64,000 nt of DNA from JAIRNF01 sp031551125. GTDB lineage: Bacteria; Bacteroidota; Bacteroidia; Bacteroidales; UBA932. The translations under genes and the position numbers were made by a program. Positions 1 to 8,456 of this stretch are shown here, piece by piece; the first letter of the stretch is position 1, and each line of letters starts with the position of its first letter. The DNA lies in the NCBI GenBank assembly GCA_031551125.1, contig JAVBOB010000001.1:62001-126000 (forward strand). The letters run 5' to 3'. Below the pieces are notes generated by a model, which was not told the origin of the DNA, did not search any database, and saw only the letters and a program-made list of their open reading frames with translations.

Positions 1-758
1 TTGTACAGTACGGAGGCTTTTGTCTTTTTCCGGATTATGGTAACGTCAAACAAACCATCGTCGAATACGGCGTTGGGCATTTGCATCATACCGCCGCCGT
101 TGTATTTACCAATACCCACGGTTGCGCTAAATACGTCGTTATCCACTACCGTTTTTCCGTCAATAGTTACCTTAAAATGTTTGGAACGGTATTTCAGCAA
201 TGCTTTCAGCGTACTTACAATGTATAGCCACTTTCCCTTGCGACCTTCTTCTTTCAGCTTATTAAACTTGCGGTTTACCATCGCGTCAAAGCCCAGCCCG
301 GCTACGTTTGCCATATACCGCTTATGGGTAACCATTGTTTCCTGATAGCTCACCAAACCTACATCTTGCAGTACGGTGTTGGACAAAACAATAGCCTTAA
401 CAGCTTCAGGATAAGTTTTCGGTATTCCGAACATTCTTATCCAGTCGTTGCCTGTTCCCACAGCCACAACAGCAAGCGTAATATCGGTGGTAGGAACCTT
501 TTTTTGAATAAAAATACCGTTTACAATCTCGTTAATCGTACCGTCACCGCCAATGGCAACAATTTTTCGGTAGCCGTCGTTTATTGCTTTTACGGTTAGC
601 TCTACGGCATGGTGCTTTTTCTCGGTAAACACGCAGCTAAAATCAATCCCGCTACGGTTTAGCTGGTTCGATATCAGCGGCCAGTCCGTCAACCCTTTTC
701 CTACACCGGCTTTAGGGTTAACGATTACCATCCATGCGTTTTTTGTATTCGAGTCCAC
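1..758 (-). CDS. Diacylglycerol/lipid kinase family protein (3' end beyond window)
   Basis: About 252 N-terminal residues are readable on the minus strand; the frame stays open to base 1, so the C-terminus is missing. The NPKAG nucleotide-binding motif is near residues 14-18, GGDGTINEI begins near residue 70, and VGTGNDWIR follows; these are hallmarks of the diacylglycerol kinase catalytic (YegS/BmrU) fold. Members phosphorylate lipids such as diacylglycerol at the membrane; the substrate here is unknown. The preferred start is GTG at 758, two codons after an in-frame TGA. The ATG at 731 would remove the conserved tryptophan before the first strand. It is divergent from mrp. Confidence 0.9.
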   Translation of the reverse strand, partial: MDSNTKNAWMVIVNPKAGVGKGLTDWPLISNQLNRSGIDFSCVFTEKKHHAVELTVKAINDGYRKIVAIGGDGTINEIVNGIFIQKKVPTTDITLAVVAVGTGNDWIRMFGIPKTYPEAVKAIVLSNTVLQDVGLVSYQETMVTHKRYMANVAGLGFDAMVNRKFNKLKEEGRKGKWLYIVSTLKALLKYRSKHFKVTIDGKTVVDNDVFSATVGIGKYNGGGMMQMPNAVFDDGLFDVTIIRKKTKASVLY

Positions 759-809
759 CGTTCAGCAGCTATAATTAAAGTAACAACCGGCTATATGAGT
801 TAAGAAGCA

Positions 810-817
810 TATCTTTG
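810..817 (+). promoter_or_regulatory. Bacteroidota -7 promoter box for mrp
   Basis: TATCTTTG matches the TAnnTTTG -7 consensus and lies about 110 bases before the mrp start in the divergent lipid kinase/mrp gap. No clear -33 TTTG was found. Confidence 0.5.
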
Positions 818-927
818 CATTGCAATTCAACCTGCATATTTCAAAAACAAATGTACGAAAAGCATTTGTATGATGGTGCAGCTTGCTGGTTATAAAGATA
901 CAGAGAATGTAAAGAACAGCTTAAGTA

Positions 928-1986
928 ATGAATACAGAAACTATTTTATCAATTCTATCCACCGTTATCCATCCCGAATATGAGCAAAGTGTAGTACCGC
1001 TCGGTATGGTTGAGAACGTTAAGGTAGAAGGGCAGCATATCAGCTTTCGCCTGACGTTTAAGCGGGCGAACGATCCGTTTGCTTCGTCGGTAAAGAAAGC
1101 CTGCGAACAGGCCATTTTGCAGCGGTTTCCCAATGCTTCGGTAAGCGTTATGCAGCTGGTGAGAGAGGTAGAGCCGAAGAAAACGCAGAAAAAGATCGAA
1201 GCGGAAGCTTCTGGTCTTAAGAAAGTAAAACATATAGTGGCTATTGCTTCCGGAAAGGGGGGAGTGGGCAAATCAACGGTATCGGTGAATTTAGCAATTA
1301 CCCTTGCGCAGCAAGGCTATAAGGTAGGGCTGGTGGATGCTGATATTTACGGTCCCTCTATACCCAAGATGCTAAACCTCGAAGATGCTAAACCTATGAT
1401 GGTAGAAGTGGATGGGGAGGAGCTGATAGAGCCCGTTGTTAGCTACGGTGTAAAAGCGCTTTCTATAGGTTTCTTTGTTAAGCCGGAAGATCCGCTTATT
1501 TGGCGTGGCCCAATGTCTATAAGTGCGCTACGCCAGCTAACCAAACAAGGCGATTGGGGAGAGCTGGATATTATGCTGATAGACCTACCTCCGGGTACCG
1601 GAGATATCCACCTGTCTATGGTTAGTGAGTTGAAGCTAAGCGGAGCGGTAATTGTAAGTACCCCGCAAGATGTTGCCCTTGCCGATGCAATTAAGGGAAT
1701 CAACATGTTTGCACAGGAGAAAATCAACGTTCCGGTATTGGGGCTTGTAGAAAATATGGCGTGGTTTACGCCGGAAGAGCTGCCCAACAACCGCTACTAC
1801 TTATTTGGCAAGGAGGGTTGTAAGCGGCTTGCTGAGAAAATGAGCCTGCCGTTTTTAGGACAAGTACCCATTGTGCAAAGCATACGCGAAGGGGGAGATG
1901 AGGGAAAACCCGCAGTACTCAACAACGCTATTACCGCAGAGGCTTTTTCAGCTATTGCGCAGGGAGTGTTGGCACAGCTAAAATAA
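928..1986 (+). CDS. mrp: Mrp/ApbC/NBP35-family iron-sulfur carrier ATPase
   Basis: This 352-residue cytosolic protein has an N-terminal DUF59/MIP18 domain (about residues 1-95) and a Mrp P-loop ATPase domain. The deviant Walker A GKGGVGKS is at 109-116, DADIYGPSIP near 137-146, and IDLPPGTGD at 218-226. The family binds and delivers Fe-S clusters to apoproteins. The CxxC cluster ligand that usually follows VENM in proteobacterial ApbC is absent: the segment after residue 274 reads VENMAWFTPEELPNNRYYLF, with only one cysteine shortly after. From memory this form is common in Bacteroidota. The gene is monocistronic with a terminator downstream. Confidence 0.95.
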   Translation: MNTETILSILSTVIHPEYEQSVVPLGMVENVKVEGQHISFRLTFKRANDPFASSVKKACEQAILQRFPNASVSVMQLVREVEPKKTQKKIEAEASGLKKVKHIVAIASGKGGVGKSTVSVNLAITLAQQGYKVGLVDADIYGPSIPKMLNLEDAKPMMVEVDGEELIEPVVSYGVKALSIGFFVKPEDPLIWRGPMSISALRQLTKQGDWGELDIMLIDLPPGTGDIHLSMVSELKLSGAVIVSTPQDVALADAIKGINMFAQEKINVPVLGLVENMAWFTPEELPNNRYYLFGKEGCKRLAEKMSLPFLGQVPIVQSIREGGDEGKPAVLNNAITAEAFSAIAQGVLAQLK

Positions 1987-2308
1987 TATCCTTGTACCAT
2001 ATACTCTTTTCGGTAAAGAGGTTTTCCCCTAGGGCTTTAACTGCACGAAGAATGTAGATGTCCTAACGGACAACTATCTGTTGAACGCTGGCAGTTTCTA
2101 TTGATATGTATGCCCTCCGGGCTATCCCATCTTTCCATCCTAACGTTATTCCATATTTTGTTGGTAACCGATAATCCAAGACTGAATAGGTTTTCTAAAC
2201 CTGTTAGGTACTTAATAATTGGATCTGGAGCCCTTGTGGTAAAAATAGAAAGGTCAATGCAGTAAAGCAATGACCTTTCTATTTGCGCGAGAACTTCCGA
2301 AAGTTTTT
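1987..2308. other. Intergenic palindrome-rich spacer between mrp and the ECF operon
   Basis: No convincing gene is present. The spacer holds small palindromes (TGTCC-TAAC-GGACA near 2058-2071 and GCCCTCCGGGC near 2108-2118) and ends in a strong hairpin at 2244-2283. A 77-codon open frame on the minus strand merely reads through the palindromes. Confidence 0.6.
2244..2283. terminator. Bidirectional terminator, mrp / ECF operon
   Basis: A perfect 13-bp inverted repeat (AATAGAAAGGTCA, 2244-2256, with its complement at 2271-2283) encloses a 14-base loop. A-rich and T-rich ends suit termination of both mrp (plus) and the Spy-like gene (minus). Confidence 0.8.
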
Positions 2309-2917
2309 TTACTCGTTTACTTTTGTATCTGCCTTTATTTCGGTTTTCACTGTTGACCTAGATGGGGTATTCTTACTGCGAAGGTACCTTAACAAGTTTT
2401 GCATAAACTCATCTTCGGCTTGGTACATAAGTAGTATTTTCTTTGCCGAAAGTATGGCTTTGAATTTTTTATAGTATTCAAGCTGTAAGGCGGCTTCTTG
2501 CTGTTGCATATTAATGTACTTGTCAACCAGCTCGTCTGCTGTAGCATCTGTCATAGCAGCCATGCGTTGGTTGTCGCAGCTTCTCATTATTATCTTTCGT
2601 CCTTCAACCAGCCTGTTTCGTTTAGTCATAAGCTGATTGTAGATAGGCCAAAACACTTCTGCTTCTTCCGGCGTTAGCTCCATTGTTTCAGTAAAAAAGG
2701 CTACTCGCTGGGCTTGTATTTCTTGCATGGTTTCCTTAGTTGACCGCTGTTGAATTTGAAGATTTACACGGCGGGGAATCCCTGTTGTTGACCAGTCCCA
2801 TTTTTTGACCACTAAGATGCTTGTGTCTCCCTCTGTCTTTTGCTGGGCATAGGTTTGCACACCGGCAGTAAAAATTAGAGATAGGCTAAATAGTATGTAT
2901 AGGCTATGTTTTTTCAT
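2309..2917 (-). CDS. Spy/CpxP-like periplasmic protein linked to an ECF sigma factor
   Basis: This 202-residue exported protein has an N-terminal signal peptide (MKKHSLYILFSLSLIF, likely cleaved after VQTYA). It is mostly helical and charged, with LTPEEAEVFWPIYNQL near residue 76. That pattern occurs in the LTxxQ/Spy-like proteins of Bacteroidota found beside ECF sigma genes and annotated as a sensor of ECF-type sigma factor. It is the last gene of a minus-strand trio, 33 bases after the membrane protein. A periplasmic sensing or chaperone role is inferred from this context, not shown. Confidence 0.75.
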   Translation of the reverse strand: MKKHSLYILFSLSLIFTAGVQTYAQQKTEGDTSILVVKKWDWSTTGIPRRVNLQIQQRSTKETMQEIQAQRVAFFTETMELTPEEAEVFWPIYNQLMTKRNRLVEGRKIIMRSCDNQRMAAMTDATADELVDKYINMQQQEAALQLEYYKKFKAILSAKKILLMYQAEDEFMQNLLRYLRSKNTPSRSTVKTEIKADTKVNE

Positions 2918-2950
2918 ATTGCTTGAATATGGAAGTTGTAACGAAACGTG

Positions 2951-3358
2951 TTATTTAATGGCTTGTACGATGTCAACATCGCTTACGTCCCGGTCAACTA
3001 AATAGGCAATAACCGCATCATCAATATTTTCTTCGTCATCAGAGGCTTGAGCAGCGTACTTGTTCTTTGCTGTATCAGCTCCGTTTGCAGACGATATGGT
3101 AATTACATGTTTTCCTCCGTTTATGTTTCGGTCAACGAAGGTAAACATTCCGCGTGCCATCAGCACCAACGCAACAAAACCAACAACAAAACCCAGCTGA
3201 GGTTTGAGTACGCTCCACGTCGTAGTTTTAGACCTAGACTTTGGGGCTGTTCGATTTTGTATAAGGCTAGGCAGCTGATCGAAGTATCCGTCAGGTGTAG
3301 AGAACGGGTTTTTCTTCAACTCCTCTCCAAATTTTGGTATGTTATTACTTGTTTCCAT
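2951..3358 (-). CDS. Small single-pass membrane protein, putative anti-sigma factor
   Basis: This 135-residue protein has a soluble N-terminus (motif NPFSTPDGYFDQLP, residues 17-30), one predicted membrane segment at about 55-75, and an acidic C-terminal tail. It lies 33 bases downstream of an ECF sigma gene and upstream of a Spy-like gene. This layout, and the N-terminal motif as I recall it from Bacteroidota, suggest an anti-sigma role. No ZAS zinc motif (HxxxCxxC) is visible, so the assignment rests on context. Confidence 0.7.
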   Translation of the reverse strand: METSNNIPKFGEELKKNPFSTPDGYFDQLPSLIQNRTAPKSRSKTTTWSVLKPQLGFVVGFVALVLMARGMFTFVDRNINGGKHVITISSANGADTAKNKYAAQASDDEENIDDAVIAYLVDRDVSDVDIVQAIK

Positions 3359-3391
3359 TGTAACTATTTGACAAATAACCCTGATAAAGGT

Positions 3392-3943
3392 TTAATTTTC
3401 CTCCAAGTATTTTTCAATCTTTTGAACAGCATGATGATACGATGCCTTTAGCGCGCCAACCGATGTGCCTACTATTTCTGAAATATCTTCATATTTCAGC
3501 TCATCAAAATACTTCATATTAAACACCAAGCGCTGCTTTTCGGGCAGAGTGAGTAAGGCTTTTTGCAGCTTCACCTGGGCTGCGTTTCCGTTAAAGTATT
3601 CGCCATCGGTAAGCGAATTTATCAGCTGTTTTTCCACGTTCTCCAGCGGCAAAAAAAGACGCGTGCGCTTTTTCTTTAAGAAGGTTAACGTTTCATTTGT
3701 GGCAATACGGTATAGCCATGTAAACAGCTGCGAATCCTCTCGAAATCCTGATAAGCCTTTCCACGCCTTTACAAAAACATCCTGAACCAAATCGTTGGTA
3801 TCATCATGGCATATTACCATTTTCCGGATATGCCAGTATATTCGCTCCTGATACTTACGAACGATGAGGTTAAACGCATAGTTTGCGTTCTCCTCCTCTT
3901 TGAGCATACGTAGTAGCTCGCTATCGTTGTAAGCTTCCTGCAT
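3392..3943 (-). CDS. RNA polymerase sigma factor, ECF (sigma-70) family
   Basis: The 183-residue product has sigma region 2 at about residues 23-92 (DLVQDVFVKAWKGL, TWLYRIATNETL) and region 4 at about 125-180 (LPEKQRLVFNMKYFDELKYE, then a helix-turn-helix SEIVGTSVGALKASYHHA). It recruits RNA polymerase to alternative promoters. It heads a three-gene minus-strand unit with a membrane protein and a Spy-like periplasmic protein, which points to control of an envelope stress response; the signal is unknown. Confidence 0.93.
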   Translation of the reverse strand: MQEAYNDSELLRMLKEEENANYAFNLIVRKYQERIYWHIRKMVICHDDTNDLVQDVFVKAWKGLSGFREDSQLFTWLYRIATNETLTFLKKKRTRLFLPLENVEKQLINSLTDGEYFNGNAAQVKLQKALLTLPEKQRLVFNMKYFDELKYEDISEIVGTSVGALKASYHHAVQKIEKYLEEN

Positions 3944-4003
3944 TGCCGGAAATGGTTAAGGTAGTTGTTTTTCTGGGCTAGATGGTTAGGTGCACTGCCT
4001 GCG

Positions 4004-4426
4004 TTACCTGGGTAAGGCTTTCGCTTTTTCTTGCAGCTCCTTATCTAATTCGGTTACCGGCTCAATTACTATTCCGTGAGGTGTCGATTTGGTATTATCA
4101 TCAACATGAACGAAGGTTATAAACCCATCAACAATAGGAGTTGTATCTCCTTTACGGCATACCGAAACATACGCGGTAAGGCTGGCGCGTCCTGTAGAGA
4201 TTACCATCGACTCGAAACGAATAATTTCACCGGGTCTAACGGGACTGGTAAACTGTATTCCGTGAATTTTAGCGCATACAATATTTTTGGGGTTTAGTAG
4301 GCTTGCTACAGCAATAAAGCCCGACTCCACAATCCACTCTGCTCCACGCCCTGCAAATAGCGTTCCATGGTGGTTTAAGTCTTCAGTTTTTACTAAGCGG
4401 TGGGTTTGAAATCGTTGAGGTTGCAT
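4004..4426 (-). CDS. Acyl-CoA thioesterase, hotdog fold (YciA/BFIT-like)
   Basis: This 140-residue cytosolic hotdog protein has the family signature NHHGTLFAGRGAEWI near residues 18-32, where acyl-CoA hydrolases of this type carry the catalytic Asn and Asp/Glu positions. KIHGIQFTSPVRPGEIIRF follows. It should hydrolyse acyl-CoA thioesters; chain-length preference cannot be read. Its start is only 14 bases from the end of a 192-bp TIR element (4441-4632), so its promoter is either inside that element or displaced by it. Confidence 0.85.
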   Translation of the reverse strand: MQPQRFQTHRLVKTEDLNHHGTLFAGRGAEWIVESGFIAVASLLNPKNIVCAKIHGIQFTSPVRPGEIIRFESMVISTGRASLTAYVSVCRKGDTTPIVDGFITFVHVDDNTKSTPHGIVIEPVTELDKELQEKAKALPR

Positions 4427-4440
4427 GTTGAAAATATTAT

Positions 4441-4632
4441 TTAACTCAAGTTGCTAGTTATGCGTTATTAAGTCAAAGTCGTCATTGGCTTCGCCGAACT
4501 CGTACACTCGGTTGCGAGCGAAGCGAAGCAATCTCCTTAGATTAAACAGGTTGGTTAGCTCCGCTGCCCTCCGGGTCGGCAAAAAGCGCCTCGCAATGAC
4601 GTGCTTTTATTGTAGCTGGCAACTTGAGTTAT
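4441..4632. mobile_element. TIR-bounded MITE-like element carrying a REP palindrome, copy A
   Basis: Terminal inverted repeats of about 20 bp (left TTAACTCAAGTTGCTAGTTA; right end matches its complement with three mismatches) flank a REP-like core (about 4480-4602). A second, similar copy lies inverted at 47901-48072. There is no coding capacity. Copy A has an extra segment (CCGAACTCGTACACTCGG) in one arm that copy B lacks. Confidence 0.7.
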
Positions 4633-4674
4633 TTAGTTGATATTCTGTAAGAATCGGCTCTTCCGATCGTAAAT

Positions 4675-5628
4675 TTATTTCTTTCGTTTTAGCACTGCTT
4701 GTGCTGCTTTAGCTACATTAGCGGCGTTAAGTCCGTAAGCGTTCATAAGTTCGGCAGGCGTTCCGCTTTCTCCAAACTTGTCGTCAACAGCCACCATTTC
4801 CATAGGTAGTGGGTTATGAAGGGCAAGTAGTTGGGCAATGCTATCACCCAATCCGCCATTGCGCAGGTGCTCTTCGGCAGTAACAACGGCACGGGTTTTA
4901 GCCACCGATGCAAGTACGGCTTCCGCGTCAAGCGGCTTTATGGTATGTATGTTGATTACCTCTGCTGATATACCTTGCGCTTCCAGCTGTTCTGCTGCTT
5001 GTAAGGCTTCCCAAACAAGATGCCCTGTGGCAAAAATACTGACATCTTTTCCCTCAACCAGCTTTAACGCTTTGCCAATTTCGAAAACCTGATTTTCTGG
5101 TGTAAAGTTAGGAACCGCAGGGCGACCAAAGCGAAGATAAACGGGACCTTTATGCTTAGCTATTGCTATGGTTGCCGCTTTGGTTTGGTTATAATCGCAT
5201 GGATTAATAACCACCATATTGGGAAGCATTTTCATTAATCCAATGTCTTCCATAATTTGGTGGGTAGCACCATCTTCGCCAAGTGTAATACCGGCGTGAG
5301 AAGCACAGATTTTTACGTTAGTAGTTGAGTATGCTATGGATTGGCGTACCTGGTCGTACACGCGGCCTGTAGCAAAGGCAGCAAAGGTTCCGGCAAAAGG
5401 AATTCTGCCAGCCAAAGCAAGTCCCGCTGCAACGCCCATCATGTTTGCTTCGGCAATGCCTGCTTGAAAAAAGCGTTCAGGGTAAGCGCGTGCAAAATCG
5501 CCTGTTTTTACCGAGTCATTTAGGTCAGCGCAAAGAGCCACCACATCAGCGTTTTCTTTTCCCAGTGCTATCAGTCCGGCGCCAAAACCTGAGCGTGTAT
5601 CTTTGTTTCCGGTATTTGTATATTTCAT
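4675..5628 (-). CDS. Transketolase, C-terminal (pyrimidine-binding) subunit
   Basis: This 317-residue protein covers the pyrimidine-binding and C-terminal domains of transketolase. GIAEANMMGVAAGLA (E60 is the likely ThDP-activating glutamate) is followed by the SHAGITLGEDGATHQ loop. It pairs with the N-terminal subunit encoded upstream to transfer two-carbon units in the pentose phosphate pathway. The two halves are separate genes: each has its own start and stop, and 236 bases with a REP hairpin lie between them. Confidence 0.93.
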   Translation of the reverse strand: MKYTNTGNKDTRSGFGAGLIALGKENADVVALCADLNDSVKTGDFARAYPERFFQAGIAEANMMGVAAGLALAGRIPFAGTFAAFATGRVYDQVRQSIAYSTTNVKICASHAGITLGEDGATHQIMEDIGLMKMLPNMVVINPCDYNQTKAATIAIAKHKGPVYLRFGRPAVPNFTPENQVFEIGKALKLVEGKDVSIFATGHLVWEALQAAEQLEAQGISAEVINIHTIKPLDAEAVLASVAKTRAVVTAEEHLRNGGLGDSIAQLLALHNPLPMEMVAVDDKFGESGTPAELMNAYGLNAANVAKAAQAVLKRKK

Positions 5629-5755
5629 GTTATTCTTTTGTTTTATATTTTATGTTACGGGATGCGATATTTATTTGATTTGGAATTACTTTTCGCTGCG
5701 ATGTTCTCGTTCCACTGGTTGAATAAAATAGTTCAATTTATATCCCGATTGATAC

Positions 5756-5844
5756 CGTCATTGCGAGCGATTCGTTCTTTGAATTGCGAAGCAATCTGCA
5801 AAAGTTAAGTGGATTGCTTCGGCAAAAAGCGCCTCGCAATGACG
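5756..5844. repeat. REP-like palindrome between the transketolase halves
   Basis: Starts CGTCATTGCGAGCGA and ends CGCCTCGCAATGACG, with an internal GAAGCAATCT / GGATTGCTTCGGC pair. The left arm is diverged. It sits inside the presumed tkt operon and could fold in the mRNA. Confidence 0.75.
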
Positions 5845-5864
5845 CTCTAATAATAGTTTTATTT

Positions 5865-6713
5865 CTAATAATCCCCTAGTTCGGTAGTGGGTAGCTGTGC
5901 TAATGCTTTTTCTGTTTGCTCGGTACCGGGAGCTTTGCCGTGCCATGCATGGGTACCCATCATAAAGTCAACACCCTGTCCCATTTCTGTTTTCATCATT
6001 ATGGCTACGGGCTTGCCTTTTCCGGTAAGTGATTTTGCTTCGTTTAGTCCTCTCAGCACGTCCTGCATGTCGTTTCCGTTCATGCGGAGCGTTTGCCAGC
6101 CAAAGGCTTTCCACTTGGCTTCTACGTCGCCTAGAGGCATTACCTCGTCAACAGGTCCGTCTATTTGTTTTCCGTTAAGGTCAATGGTAGCAATAATGTT
6201 ATCAATGTGGCGGGCTGATGCAAACATGGCTGCTTCCCAAATTTGACCTTCCTGAATTTCTCCGTCACCGTGCAGGGTATATATCAAGTGCTTATCTCCG
6301 GTTAACCGCTTAGCAAGTGCTGCACCACAGGCTACGGATAATCCCTGTCCTAACGAACCTGAGGCAATTCTTACACCCGGTAAATGTTCGGCTGGGGTGG
6401 GGTGTCCCTGCAAACGGCTGCCTAGCTTACGGAATGTAGCCAGCTCTGCAACATCAAAGTAACCTGAACGCGCCAGCACGCTATACCAAACGGGCGAAAC
6501 GTGTCCTATGGAAAGGAAAAAGAGGTCTTGTCCGCTACCATCAATAGTAAAATGTTTAGGGTCGTGTTGAAGCACGTCAAAGTAAAGCGCTGTTAGAAAA
6601 TCGGCATTTCCGAGCGAACCGCCGGGATGCCCCGATTGGGCAGACGATACCATTCGGATAATATCTCTTCGCACTTGTGCTGCAATGGTTTGTAGCTGTT
6701 TAATATCAGACAT
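5865..6713 (-). CDS. Transketolase, N-terminal (ThDP-binding) subunit
   Basis: This 282-residue protein matches the N-terminal third of transketolase. SGHPGGSLGNADFL is at about 27-40, GSLGQGLSVACGAALA near 119, and the Mg/ThDP motif runs from GDGEIQEG (149) to DLNGKQ (178). It needs the C-terminal subunit encoded next in the same direction to form the active site. A minus-strand promoter box lies at 6764-6771. Confidence 0.94.
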   Translation of the reverse strand: MSDIKQLQTIAAQVRRDIIRMVSSAQSGHPGGSLGNADFLTALYFDVLQHDPKHFTIDGSGQDLFFLSIGHVSPVWYSVLARSGYFDVAELATFRKLGSRLQGHPTPAEHLPGVRIASGSLGQGLSVACGAALAKRLTGDKHLIYTLHGDGEIQEGQIWEAAMFASARHIDNIIATIDLNGKQIDGPVDEVMPLGDVEAKWKAFGWQTLRMNGNDMQDVLRGLNEAKSLTGKGKPVAIMMKTEMGQGVDFMMGTHAWHGKAPGTEQTEKALAQLPTTELGDY

Positions 6714-6763
6714 GTTTATGGCTTAATTTGTTTTGGATGTTAGCTATTTGGTTATTGTGGCTT

Positions 6764-6771
6764 CAAAAGTA
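6764..6771 (-). promoter_or_regulatory. -7 promoter box for split transketolase
   Basis: The minus strand reads TACTTTTG (TAnnTTTG), about 50 bases before the N-terminal subunit start. Confidence 0.5.
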
Positions 6772-6968
6772 CAACTTCCGAGCCGCTTTTACAAGCTGTC
6801 GTTGAACAATGTAGCCTCTTATCCGTTATAAGTATATGATTGATAATGAGTAGTATTGTTAATTTTTACCGTTATGAGTGGCGGTATTTAAATAAATTTC
6901 AAACGAATGAAGACGCTTCAGGTGAAATTTAACGCACAGCAGCGTCATCACTATAAAAATGTTATGCC

Positions 6969-7517
6969 ATGAAAAAGTTAAGTGTAGCGCTTTTAGTAGT
7001 TGCGTTGGGTTGTTTTACAACAGCAGCTGATGCCCAAGTTCGATTGGGGATAAAGGGCGGTGTAAATTTTAATAATTTCAGTACCAGCGATGCGTTAACC
7101 TTTGATAATGCAACCAGCTGGCAGGTTGGTCTTATGGCACGGTTTAAGTTGCCCATTATACAGCTGGGTGTTCAACCGGAATTACTTTACACGGTGAAAA
7201 ATACAAAAATTGGTGATGAAGATGCAGACGCCGGCTACTTGCAGGTTCCGTTAAATGCCATTTGGACATTCCAGCTTGGAAAGTTAGGCCCATTCATTAT
7301 GGCCGGGCCATATTTCAGCTATGCGTTAGATTTTAGCGGGCCTATGGAGGATTACGTCGAACGATTTGACTGGGGTTTAGGCGTTGGAGCCGGTGTTGAT
7401 ATTGGGAAGTTCGAATTGGGGCTTCGTTACGATTGGGGTATGCAGGATGTTTCAAAAATAGATAGCGAAACGCTCAAAAATAATACGTTTACCATTTTTG
7501 CCGGATTCTTTTTCTAG
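6969..7517 (+). CDS. Outer membrane beta-barrel protein (PorT-like)
   Basis: This 182-residue protein has a clear signal peptide (MKKLSVALLVVALGC, cleavage probably after ADA). Alternating amphipathic strands follow, the first being RLGIKGGVNFNNF. It ends in a terminal aromatic pair (FAGFFF), typical of outer membrane barrels. It matches the outer membrane protein beta-barrel domain group common in Bacteroidota. The ligand is unknown. It appears monocistronic. Confidence 0.85.
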   Translation: MKKLSVALLVVALGCFTTAADAQVRLGIKGGVNFNNFSTSDALTFDNATSWQVGLMARFKLPIIQLGVQPELLYTVKNTKIGDEDADAGYLQVPLNAIWTFQLGKLGPFIMAGPYFSYALDFSGPMEDYVERFDWGLGVGAGVDIGKFELGLRYDWGMQDVSKIDSETLKNNTFTIFAGFFF

Positions 7518-7540
7518 CAAAATGCAATAACATTATTATT

Positions 7541-7718
7541 TACCCCCAACCCCTTAAAGGGAGGCTTTATTCAGACATAGAAACATAGGATGAATAAGAG
7601 CCACATAGTTTTCCTTAATTGCTCTATGTGGTTTTACAGATAGAGTTGAGGATGCGATAAATAAACCTATGTGTTTCTTTGTGTTCTATGTGCCTATGTG
7701 GTAAAAGCCTCAGGGGTA
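7541..7718. repeat. CCCCAACCCC-type inverted-repeat element, degenerate
   Basis: The left end TACCCCCAACCCCTTAAAGG continues into GAGGCTTT. The right end AAAGCCTCAGGGGTA is an inverted, shortened match. It is related to the element at 15476-15573. Confidence 0.5.
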
Positions 7719-7802
7719 TAAAAGTCTATGACAGCTTAAAATACATACTGTTTTGCCAAATTAGCTGGGCGTAGCCATTCTTATGGTTGCGCCTAATTTT
7801 TA

Positions 7803-7810
7803 TATCTTTG
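7803..7810 (+). promoter_or_regulatory. -7 promoter box for LOG-family gene
   Basis: TATCTTTG lies 26 bases before the ATG at 7837, so the transcript leader would be short. This also argues against the upstream GTG-type start at 7783. Confidence 0.6.
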
Positions 7811-7836
7811 CGTGCTTTACGGATAGAATAAATTGT

Positions 7837-8418
7837 ATGAGCGGACAGCTTTGTGTGTTTTGTGCTTCAAGCGCAAAAGTCGATAAAAAATATTTTGATG
7901 CAACGGCTCAGTTTGCAGCCGATGCCGTTCGAAACGGATATGAAATCATCTATGGTGGAGGCAGCATGGGACTTATGGGTATGCTTGCCGATAGCGCGTT
8001 GGAGCATAAAGGGCGTGTTGTTGGTGTAATGCCCGATTTTATGCGACAGGTAGAGTGGGACCATAAAGGCCTCTCTGAGCTGATTATAGTAGATGATATG
8101 CGCGAGCGGAAGAAACGCTTAATAGAAAGTGCCAGCGCCATTGTGGCGCTTCCCGGAGGCTGCGGAACACTTGAAGAGCTGGCCGAAGCAATAACGTTGA
8201 AGCGACTGGGGCAAATCTCCATGCCCATTATAATACTCAACCTCGATGGATTTTATACTTCGCTTATCGAGCTATTGGAGCGAATGGTTGAGCAAAATTT
8301 TATGAATGAAAAGCACCGTAAGATTTGGACATTCGTACAAGCTCCCGAAGAAATTATTCCGGCAATACGTAACGCCGAGCCTTGGAGCAAAGATGCTATA
8401 CAGTTTGCCAAAGCGTAA
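7837..8418 (+). CDS. LOG family / TIGR00730 Rossmann-fold protein
   Basis: This 193-residue cytosolic protein has GGGSMGLMG near residue 40 and the LOG signature PGGCGTLEE at 106-114. Family members are cytokinin riboside 5'-monophosphate phosphoribohydrolases or related nucleotide hydrolases; the bacterial substrate here is not certain. I chose ATG 7837 because an upstream extension would overlap the promoter box. It is followed 38 bases later by a polyprenyl synthase. Confidence 0.9.
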   Translation: MSGQLCVFCASSAKVDKKYFDATAQFAADAVRNGYEIIYGGGSMGLMGMLADSALEHKGRVVGVMPDFMRQVEWDHKGLSELIIVDDMRERKKRLIESASAIVALPGGCGTLEELAEAITLKRLGQISMPIIILNLDGFYTSLIELLERMVEQNFMNEKHRKIWTFVQAPEEIIPAIRNAEPWSKDAIQFAKA

Positions 8419-8456
8419 GCTAAACCTCTTTAAACAAGCATAATTTAGTATTCAGC

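Larger units (their letters stand above)
7518..7836. other. Intergenic spacer with repeat remnants
   Basis: No gene is evident. It contains a TACCCCCAACCCC element (7541-7718), a CCACATAG...CTATGTGG hairpin near 7590-7630, short repeats of the type CTATGTG, and the promoter of the LOG-family gene. Confidence 0.6.

Noticed and set aside
1..599. Plus-strand frames at the left edge
   Set aside because: The minus strand encodes a clear lipid kinase here.
2037..2270. 77-codon minus-strand frame between mrp and the ECF operon
   Set aside because: It reads through intergenic palindromes; no start context or homology is apparent.
4675..6713. Frameshifted single transketolase gene
   Set aside because: Each half has its own start and stop and complete domain boundaries; a true two-gene arrangement is known in this family.
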